This document shows positions 43,246 to 52,800 of a stretch of 64,000 nucleotides of DNA, in pieces; position 1 is the stretch's first letter; every line of letters begins with the position of its first letter. A program made the translations under genes and the position numbers. Source of the DNA: CAVRIA01 sp963721115 (GTDB lineage: Bacteria; Desulfobacterota; Binatia; HRBIN30; CADEER01). Below the pieces are notes generated by a model that was not told where the DNA came from, ran no database searches, and saw only the letters and a program-made list of their open reading frames with translations. The DNA is taken from positions 806,001-870,000 of the forward strand of contig CAVRIA010000006.1 of the NCBI GenBank assembly GCA_963721115.1. Direction: 5' to 3'.

Positions 43246-44265
43246 ATGAGAGGACTCGACCGCCGGACACCTTCGACGATTGGGAGCTGGAGCGCCGCGA
43301 TCGTCCGGGCCCTCGATGCGCAGGGCGTCGACGGCCCGCAGCTCGCCCGGCGAGCCGGCATCGACCCCGAGGTGCTGCGGGATCCCGACGCCCGCGTTCC
43401 GCGTGCGGCGCTGACGCGGCTCTGGCAGCTCGCCGTCGAGGCCACGGGCGATCCCAGCTTTGGGCTGACCGCGACGCGCTACGTGGCGCAGACCACGTTT
43501 CACGCGCTCGGCTACGCGGTGTTGGCCAGCGGCACCCTGAAGGAGGCGCTGGAACGCGTCATCCGCTACCGGCGGCTGATCGGCGACATTCTCGACCTGC
43601 GCCTGCTCGAGCGGGGGGATCGCTACGAGTTCGAGATCGACGTATCGGCGCCGCCCGGCGTTCCCTACCAAGCCGTCGACGCGGTCGCGTCCCTGTGCGT
43701 ACGGCAGGCCCGGCTGCTCAAGGGCGAGCCGGGGTTCAGCCCGCTCCGGGTGCAGCTGCGGCGGCCCGAGCCGCCCGACGCCGAGCCGTTCCGCAAGGTG
43801 TTCCGCGCTCCGGTCCTCTTCTCTCGACCGAGGAACGTCATCGAGTATACGCGGGCCGACATCGAGCGGCGGCTGCCCGCCGGCAACGCCGAGCTGGCGC
43901 GGCAGAACGACGAGGTGATGATCCGCTACCTGGCGCGCCTCGACGCCGGCCGCGTCGCGATCCGCGTTCAGCAGGCGCTGCTCGACACGCTGCCGGACGG
44001 TGCGCCGACGAAGCAGGCCGTCGCGCGCCAGCTCGGGATGAGCGCGCGCAACTTGCAGCGCCATCTCGCGCAGGAGGGGACTGGCTTCAAGGAGCTGCTC
44101 AACGAGGCGCGCGTCACCTTGGCGCGCAACTACGTCGACGAGGGCCGCCTGTCGGTCACCGAGATCGCCTTCGTGCTCGGCTTCGCGGACACGAGCACCT
44201 TCTCGCGCGCCTTCCGCCGCTGGACCGGCATGTCGCCGCGCGAGTTCGCGCAACGCCGCCGCTGA
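43246..44265 (+). CDS. AraC-family transcriptional regulator
   Basis: A 339-residue regulator with an N-terminal arabinose-binding-like domain (OruR/ArgR-type layout, residues about 20-210) and a C-terminal double helix-turn-helix. The latter is seen in QAVARQLGMSARNLQRHLAQ and the signature VTEIAFVLGFADTSTFSRAF. The ATG at 43246 was chosen by the start of the conserved region, GSWSAAIVRALDAQGVDG; the frame is open upstream into the dioxygenase gene. It is divergently placed 106 bases from the dioxygenase-SDR-monooxygenase operon and probably activates it in response to an aromatic compound, by analogy with similar gene pairs. Confidence 0.88.
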   Translation: MRGLDRRTPSTIGSWSAAIVRALDAQGVDGPQLARRAGIDPEVLRDPDARVPRAALTRLWQLAVEATGDPSFGLTATRYVAQTTFHALGYAVLASGTLKEALERVIRYRRLIGDILDLRLLERGDRYEFEIDVSAPPGVPYQAVDAVASLCVRQARLLKGEPGFSPLRVQLRRPEPPDAEPFRKVFRAPVLFSRPRNVIEYTRADIERRLPAGNAELARQNDEVMIRYLARLDAGRVAIRVQQALLDTLPDGAPTKQAVARQLGMSARNLQRHLAQEGTGFKELLNEARVTLARNYVDEGRLSVTEIAFVLGFADTSTFSRAFRRWTGMSPREFAQRRR

Positions 44266-44380
44266 GAACTCGCTCGGCTGCGCTCGAACTCGTAGGCGAA
44301 GGCAAAGGCAAAGGCTCAGGCTGAGAATCGATACAAAGGGCCGCCCGGAGCCCGTGACATCCTTTGCCCGAGCCCGAGCC

Positions 44381-46162
44381 TCAGGGGCTGTTCCGAACGT
44401 CCGTGAGCTTCGCCCGACTCGATGCGCAGCCTTTGGCGTTACCAACAAGCAACAACCCAACAACGGCAGACAGACCCGCCCCTATCTGCAGAACCCTCTT
44501 CGTGCACGGGGCGCAGAGGAATTTCCCCTGCAGAGGGGACAGGGTCGATCTCTGGAACTGCGAGGCGACCAGGACCGTCGGAGACGGCTTCAGCCTCGTC
44601 GACTTGATCTTGTAGCAGCACTGGTGGAGCGACGGGTCGCTGATGCCTTCCCCGTTCTTGTCGACCGGGGTGCAGAGCAGGAACGGCTTGATGACCGCGG
44701 CGGTCTCGGAGACGAACTGGTCGACGAGAGTGACGAGGCGAGGCGCGAACTTCGGCTTCTTCAGGTCCTTGACCTTGTAACACTTGTAGTGGTCGAGCGG
44801 GCGCGCGCGGCAGTAGCGCTGGCCGAAGATGCCGCCTTCGTAGCCGTCCTGCTGCCCGAGCGACTGGCACATGCCCTTCTCGCAGCTCTCCAGCGGGTAC
44901 TTCGGGCAGTCGATGTCATTGACGCACGGGACTGGCGATGAGCGGACGCCGCTCCGCCACACCACGACCGAGCAGCCTCCCCAGTCGCTGGCGACGGACG
45001 GGAACCATTGATGCCCCAGTGTGAAGGTGTTGGCCTGGAACTCCAAGCCGATCGGCGTGCCGTCGTTCTCGTAGCGCTGTCCGAAGACGCCGAAGCCCGA
45101 ACCGTCCTGCCCCGTGCCCGACCCGCTCGCCCAGGTGATGACGAACTCGCCGCCGGCATCGGCCGCCACCGACGGCCCGGCGAAGCCCTGATCGCCGAGG
45201 GTGTAGGTGTTGACCTGGAACTCGGTGCCGACCAGCGTCCCCGAGTTGTCCAGGCGCTGCGCGAAGGTGCTGAGGCCGTACCCGGCCTGCCCGTACGACG
45301 TCCAGGCGACCACGAAGTTGCCGGTGCCGTCACCGGCGGTGGCGATGCCGCCGTAGGATCCCTGGTTGCCCGTCGTGTAGGTGTTCACCTGAAAGTCGCT
45401 CGGCGAGGTGGGCACACCGGTGTTGTCGTAGTGCCGGGCGAACACCCCGTCGCCGTACCCGTCCTGATAGTAGCTCGACCACACCACCACGAAGCTGCCG
45501 GAGGCGGACTTCGCGGCGGTGACGCCGCCGTAGTAGGAGCCGAACCCCTGGTTGCCGATGGTGTAGGTGTTGACCTGAAACTCGGTGCCGACCGTCGCGC
45601 CGGTGTTGTCGAAGCGCTGGGCGAAGACGCCGTAGCCATAGCCGTCCTGATAATAGCTCGACCAGGCGACGACGAAGTCGCCGCTCGCGTCGGCGGCGAC
45701 CGAGAGGCCCTGGTACCCCTGCGCGTAGTAGGTGTACGTGTTGACCTGGAACTCGCTGCCGAGCGGCTGGCCGCCGCTGTCGAAGCGCTGCCCGAACACG
45801 CCGTAATCCTCTCCGTCCTGGTCGCTGGACCAGACGACGACGAAACGTCCGGCCGCGTCCGCCGCCACGCTCGCCGGTCTCTGTCCGCCTTCGGTGTACG
45901 TGTTGACCTGGAACTCGGTGCCGATCGGCGCGCCGCTCGCGTCGTAGACGCGGCCGAAGACCCCGGCACCACTGCCGTCTCCTCCGCGTACCCAGACGGC
46001 CATGAACCCGCCTCCCGTCGCGGCCGCGACGTCCGGATCGTTTTCGTCGCCGAGCGTGTAGCTGTTGACGAGGAACTCCGATCCCACCGGAACCGAGGCC
46101 GCCGCAGCCGCCAACGGCCACAACCCGACGACGAAAGCACACAAAGCGCGACGTAGATTCAT
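44381..46162 (-). CDS. Secreted protein with seven ~55-residue repeats and a Cys-rich C-terminal domain
   Basis: A 593-residue exported protein with a signal peptide ending AAAAA before SVPVGSEF. Seven repeats follow, each built around GTEFQVNTYTxGxQ, SVAADAxGxFVVVW and GVFxQRFDNxGxxV; the last is interrupted by a Cys-rich insert (CVNDIDCPKYPLESCEKGMC). The C-terminal 100 residues (HYKCYKVKDLKKPKF, KPFLLCTPVDKNGEGI, HQCCYKIKSTRLK) match a domain I believe is DUF7450, found in secreted proteins of related lineages. The frame then runs about 25 residues past the usual domain end. The repeats probably form a beta-propeller-like surface structure; no enzymatic motif is seen. A purine-rich GGGGGGAG site precedes the ATG. 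Confidence 0.75.
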   Translation of the reverse strand: MNLRRALCAFVVGLWPLAAAAASVPVGSEFLVNSYTLGDENDPDVAAATGGGFMAVWVRGGDGSGAGVFGRVYDASGAPIGTEFQVNTYTEGGQRPASVAADAAGRFVVVWSSDQDGEDYGVFGQRFDSGGQPLGSEFQVNTYTYYAQGYQGLSVAADASGDFVVAWSSYYQDGYGYGVFAQRFDNTGATVGTEFQVNTYTIGNQGFGSYYGGVTAAKSASGSFVVVWSSYYQDGYGDGVFARHYDNTGVPTSPSDFQVNTYTTGNQGSYGGIATAGDGTGNFVVAWTSYGQAGYGLSTFAQRLDNSGTLVGTEFQVNTYTLGDQGFAGPSVAADAGGEFVITWASGSGTGQDGSGFGVFGQRYENDGTPIGLEFQANTFTLGHQWFPSVASDWGGCSVVVWRSGVRSSPVPCVNDIDCPKYPLESCEKGMCQSLGQQDGYEGGIFGQRYCRARPLDHYKCYKVKDLKKPKFAPRLVTLVDQFVSETAAVIKPFLLCTPVDKNGEGISDPSLHQCCYKIKSTRLKPSPTVLVASQFQRSTLSPLQGKFLCAPCTKRVLQIGAGLSAVVGLLLVGNAKGCASSRAKLTDVRNSP

Positions 46163-46892
46163 GCTCCCCCCTTGTCTGTCGCCTTGTAAAGGAACGGGCC
46201 GCCGACCACCCCCCGGCGACCCGTTCCGCCCTTCGTATGAACAGGCCTATCCGACGCTATAGATCAGTTGCGCGCTGATCGACAAGAACATTTTCGACGA
46301 GTCGGGCTGGGGCCTGCTGGCGCGCAAGCCGACGTTCTGGACGCCTCCGTCATCGGCCCGGCCTGACGGCCCGCGATCCGGCCCGCTACTTCCCTGCCTT
46401 CGGTCGGATCGCCAGTGCCGACACGAAATTGGCGAAAAGACCGATTGCGGCATTGCCGCGCGTTTGTTCACAGAGCGCATGCTCGGTGGCACGTAGACTG
46501 CAAAACCATGCCATTCGGGACAATGCTGGCTCACCGGTGGGTGAGCGCTGCCGGAACATGATGGGGGAACGGATGAATTGGGGCTGGAATGATGACTTGC
46601 CAGGAACAAGCCCGATTTGGCCGGCTACCCTGCGTGGCCGGCTGCCCAGTACACTACCGGGAGGTAGGCTGGCCCCGATGCTGTCAGCGACGGTCCGCCG
46701 ACGGTCGTGGCGGCAGCAGCGCTGCGGCCGAATCTGAACCTCGCCTGCTGCGACCCTACCCGGAGATTCGCTCCTCGCCAGCCGGACATGCGGGACTCCG
46801 CGCCGCGGGTGCGGACGTCGCGTTCCACGGGCAGCGCACATCTTGTCCGACGCCGTCCCGCTCCTCGCGCCCCTGAGCGCGATCCAACTCGC
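46163..46892. other. 730-base gap between divergent surface-protein genes
   Basis: No convincing gene is visible in this stretch, only short open frames without recognisable motifs. It holds an eight-base inverted repeat (GGAACGGG 46191-46198 / CCCGTTCC 46220-46227, with a partly paired interior) in the leader of the minus-strand secreted protein. Promoters for both divergent genes should lie here, but I could not pick them out. Confidence 0.6.
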
Positions 46893-49800
46893 ATGGGTGG
46901 GGTTGTCCGGATGGTGCGCGCGTTGTTGTTCTTCCGCCTCGGATTGTTGGGCCTGCTGGTGGCGGTGTCGCCGGCATGGGGCCAGACCAGGCTGCTCATG
47001 CATGATGCGGGCGGGGACATCGCCGGATACCAAGCGACCGATACCGCCTTGGGACCCGGCCTGACGTCGGCTGTCACCAACACCTCCGGCGGGCCCGCTA
47101 CGCTGCAATGGACGAGAACGGCGGGTGGGACGCTCCTGAAATGGATCTCTGCTCCGCTGGCCTCCGCCGTGACGATCTCCGGTTCGGTGACGTTCAACAC
47201 CTGGGCACGGGAGTCGTCCAACAATGCGAACGCTGCGGTGAGCGCCTCGGTGCACCGCTACACGAGCAGTGAACAGGCGGCCTTCATCACTGTGTCGGAC
47301 GCGAACGAGCTGGGGACTTCCATCTCGCAGCGTACGTTCACGGCGTCGGGCTACACCCCAACAGCATTTGCGGCCGGCGATCGGATCGTCGTGAAGTGGT
47401 GGATCACCGACCCGGCGGGCAAGACGATGCGCGGTGGCCGCGCGGTGACAGCAGATTACGACGGTGCAACAGCCGGAGTGGACGGCGATACCTACGTTCA
47501 GTTCGCCCAGACCTTGAATTTTGCGTCGCCGAGTCCCTGCGCGAATCCGGGTGGCGACGGCGACGGGGGGACTCTCGGCGGCGTGGTCAACGCCTACTGG
47601 CAGGGGCTCAACTCGCCGGCCGCCGGCTCTACGACCATCACCCTCGGCGCCCGCTATGGCGCGGCCGTAACCATCACTCCCGGCGACGTGCTGCTGGTGG
47701 TGCAGATGCAGGATGCGACGGTCGATGCCTCCAACAGCAGTACCTACGGCGACGGCACTGGCGTCGGGTTCGGCGCCACGAGCCTCGGCAACACGGGGCT
47801 GTACGAGTATGTCATGGCGACCGACAGCGTCGGCGCGGCGGGGGGCACGCTCACCATCCAGGGGGCCGTGGCCGGTAGCGGCCTGACCAACTCGTATTTC
47901 AACGCCGACGCTACACCGACGCGCGGACAGCGCCGCTTCCAGGTCGTGAGCGTGCCGCAGTACAGCAGCGCCACCCTCGGTAGCAGCGTCGGCTGCCTCG
48001 CCTGGCAGGGGACCACCGGCGGCACGTTCGTCGGTGGCATCCTGGCGCTCGACGTCAGCGGTACGCTGACCCTCGACGGGACCATCGCCTCGCTCGACGG
48101 GAAGGGCTTCCGCGGCGGCCAGGGTCGGGCGGTGTTGGGTGACACGAGCGGTCAGACGACCAGCGACGACTACGTCAATCTCATCAGCCGCAACGCCCAC
48201 GGAATCAAGGGCGAGGGCAGCGCCGGCACGCCACAATTGCTGTGGGACGGCACCGCCAACATCGATACAGGCGTGCAGGGCGACCCCAGCGGTGACGCGG
48301 CGCGCGGCGGACCCGGCAACGCGGGGGGCGGCGGCACCGATGTGAACCCGTCGGCGAACGACGAGAATACTGGCGGTGGCGGCGGCGGCAACGGCGGCGC
48401 GGGGGGTCGCGGCGGCAACAACTGGAGTCCGACCTACCCGACCGGCGTGCTGAGCCGCGGGGGCTTCGGCGGGGCGTCGCTGGGATTCACGGACGTCGGC
48501 CGCATCCTCCTTGGCGGCGGCGGCGGGGCCGGCTCGCGAAACAACTCGTCCGGATCGCAATCGTCCGGCGGACGCGGCGGGGGCATTGTACTGATACGCG
48601 CCCAGGCGCTGAACGGTGCCGGAACGATCACAGCGCGGGGTACCACCGGCCCGGCTCCCGACAACGACGGTGGCGGCGGCGGTGGCGGCGGTGGGACCGT
48701 CATCGTGCTCACATCGACGAATTCCACTGCGGGCCTCACCGTCGACGTCAGTGGCGGTTCCGGCGCGGGCGCGTGGGCAAACGTCGGGGACTCCTCCAAG
48801 AATCACGGCCCCGGCGGCGGTGGAGGGGGGGGGTTCGTATACGCGTCCGGCACGCCCTCGGGGGTGACGGTCAGCGGCGGCGCCGCCGGCATCACGGCCG
48901 ACGGGAGCACGTACGGCGCCGCCGGAGGTGCCCCTGGCCAGACAGCGTCGAACGTCCAGCTCAACCAAGTGCCGGGCCTGTCCTGGAATACAGAGTGTCC
49001 TCCTACCCCCTCCCCGACGAGGACGCAGACCAGCACGCGGACCGTCACCGCGACGCCGACGCGCACGTCCACCGCCACGGCGACTCAGACCCCGACGCGG
49101 ACGGCCACTCCGACCAAGACCTTCACGGCGACCGCGACGCCGACCGCCACGCCGACACGGACGGCGACCGATACGCCGACGGCCACGCCACGGCGACTCA
49201 GACTCCGACCAGCACGCCAACGGCTACGCCGACGGCAACACCGACGGCCACCCCGACGCTGACCCCAACGCGCACTCCAACGGTCACCCCGACGGACACG
49301 CCGACTCAGACCCCGACTCGGACCCCGACCAGCACTCCGACGGATACGCCGACAGCGACACCGACCGATACGCCGACGGCAACACCCACGGCCACCCTGA
49401 CGGACACGCCGACTCAGACTCCGACCAGCACTCCTGCCGATACCCCGACGGCGACGCCGACCGACACGGCCACCGCCACGCCGACCGATACGCCCACGGC
49501 TACCCCGACCGATACGCCGACGGACACACCCACTTGGACTCCAACCAGCACTCCGACGGCCACCCCGACCGATACGCCCACGGCTACCCCGACCGATACG
49601 CCGACTGACACACCCACGGCCACCCCGACGGCCACGCCGACTCACACCCCGACCAGCACTCCAACGGCTACGCCGACGGCAACACCGACCAACACGCCGA
49701 CTGACACGCCGACTGACACGCCGACTTGGACTCCAACCAGCACTCCGACAGCGACGCCGACCGATATGCCGACGGCAACACCGACCGATACGCCGACTGA

Positions 49801-52800
49801 CACACCCACGAAGACCCCGACGAACACGCCGACGCTGACCTCAACCAGCACCCCGACCGACACCCCGACGGCAACGCCGAGCCACACGCCGACTGACACC
49901 CCCACGGCCACCCCGACGGACACGCCGACGCTGACTCCGACCAGCACGCCTGCCGATACCCCGACGGCGACGCCGACCGACACGGCCACCGCCACGCCGA
50001 CCGATACGCCCACGGCTACCCCGACCCACACGCCGACTGAGACACCTACGGCCACGCCGACTCACACCCCGACTAGCACTCCAACGGCAACTCCAACGGC
50101 GACCCCGACCCACACGCCGACTGACACGCCCACTTGGACTCCAACCAACACTCCGACGGCGACGCCGACCGATACGCGAACGGCCACCGCCACGCCGACT
50201 CAGACCCCGAGCAGCACTCCGACGGATTCGCCGACAGCGACACCGACCGATACGCCGACTGCCACACCCACGACGACCCCGACGAACACCCCAACGAACA
50301 CCCCGACGCTGACCCCAACCAGCACTCCGACGGATACTCCGACAGCGACGCCGACCGACACGCCGGCTGACACCCCCACGGCCACCCCGACGGACACGCC
50401 GACGCTGACCCCAACCAGCACTCCGACGGCGACGCCGACCTATACGCCGACGGCCACCGCCACGCCGACTCAGACCCCGACGGCGACCCCGACCGACACG
50501 CCGACGGCCACGCCCACGGCCACCCCGACAGATACCCCGACTCAGACTCCGACCAGCACGTCGACGGATACGCCGACGGTAACACCGACCAACACGCCGA
50601 CGGACACCCCCACGGCCACCGCTACGGCCACCCCGACGCTGACCTCAACCAGCACTCCAACGGTCACCCCGACGGACACGCCGACTCAGACCCCGACCAG
50701 CACTCCAACGGCAACACCGACGGCGACGGCCACGCCCACGGCCACCCCGACGGACACGCCGACGCTGACCCCAACACGCACTCCGACGGATACCCCTACG
50801 GCTACACCGACCGACACGCCGACGGCCACCCCCACGGCGACTCAGACCCCGACCAGCACTCCCACCGCTACCCCAACGGCGAGGCCGAGCCACACGCCGA
50901 CGGCCACCCCGACAGATACCCCGACTCAGACTCCGACCAGCACGTCGACGGATACGCCGACGGTAACACCGACCAACACGCCGACGGACACCCCCACGGC
51001 CACCGCTACGGCCACCCCGACGCTGACCTCAACCAGCACTCCAACGGTCACCCCGACGGACACGCCGACTCACACCCCGACCAGCACGCCGACGGATACG
51101 CCGACAGCGACACCGACCGATACGCCGACGGCAACACCCACGGCCACCCTGACGGACACGCCGACTCAGACTCCGACCAGCACTCCTGCCGATACCCCGA
51201 CGGCGACGCCGACCGACACGGCCACCGCCACGCCGACCGATACGCCCACGGCTACCCCGACCCACACGCCGACTGAGACACCTACGGCCACGCCGACTCA
51301 CACCCCGACTAGCACTCCAACGGCAACTCCAACGGCGACCCCGACCGACACGCCGACTGACACGCCCACTTGGACTCCAACCAGGACTCCGACGGCCACC
51401 CCGACCGATACGCCCACGGCTACCCCGACCGATACGCCGACTGACACACCCACGGCCACCCCGACGGCCACGCCGACTCAGACCCCAACCAGCACTCCGA
51501 CGGATACTCCCACAGCGATGCCGACCGACACGCGGACTCACACCCCGACCGATACCCCCACTTGGACTCCAACCAGCACTCCAACGGCGACGCCGACCGA
51601 TACGCCGACGGCCACCGCCACGGCGACTCAGACTCCGACCAGCACGCCAACGGCTACGCCGACGGCAACACCGACCCACACGCCGACGGCCACCCCCACG
51701 GACACACCGACGCTGACCCCAACCCGCACTCCAACGGTCACCCCGACGGACACGCCGACTCACACCCCGACCAGCACTCCAACAGCAACACCGACGGCGA
51801 CGCGGACCGACACGCCGACCGATACGCCCACGGTTACCCCGACCCACACGCCGACTGAGACACCTACGGCCACGCCGACTCACACCCCGACTAGCACTCC
51901 GACGGCAACACCGACGGCGACACCGACCGACACGCCGACTGACACGCCCACTTGGACTCCAACCAACACTCCGACGGCCGACGCCGACCGATACGCCAAC
52001 GGCCACCGCCACGCCGACTCAGACCCCAACCAGCACTCCGACGGATACTCCGACAGCGACGCCGACCGACACGCCGACTGACACCCCCACGGCCACCCCG
52101 ACGGACACGCCGACGCTGACCCCGACCAGCACTCCGACGGCGACGCCGACCTGTACGCCGACGGCCACCGCCACGCCGACTCAGACCCCGACGGCGACCC
52201 CGACCGACACGCCGACGGTGACACCGACCGACACGCCGACGGCCACGCCCACGGCCACCCCGACGGACACCCCGACTCAGACCCCGACCAGCACTCCGAC
52301 GGATACGCCGACGGCAACACCGACCAACACGCCGACGGACACCCCCACGGCCACCGCTACGGCCACCCCGACGCTGACCCCAACCAGCACTCCGACCGAC
52401 ACGCCGACGGACACGCCGACTCACACCCCGACCAGCACTCCGACGGATACACCGACAGCGACACCGACCGATACGCCGACGGCAACACCCACGGCCACCC
52501 CGACGGACACGCCGACTCAGACTCCGACCAGCACTCCGACCGATACCCCGACGGCGACGCCGACCGACACGGCCACCGCCACGCCGACCGATACGCCCAC
52601 GGCACCCCGACCGACACGCCGACTGACACACCCACGGCCACCCCGACGGACACGCCGACTCAGACCCCGACCCGCACTCCGACGGATACGCCGACGGCGA
52701 CACCGACCGATACGCCGACTGACACACCAACGACGACCCCGACGAACACCCCGACGAACACCCCGACGCTGATCCCAACCAGCACCCCGACCGATACCCC

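Noticed and set aside
46228..46700. Possible small gene fragments in the gap before the giant gene
   Set aside because: Short frames on both strands (for example one reading DKNIFDESGWGLLARKP) could not be tied to any family and lack start signals.
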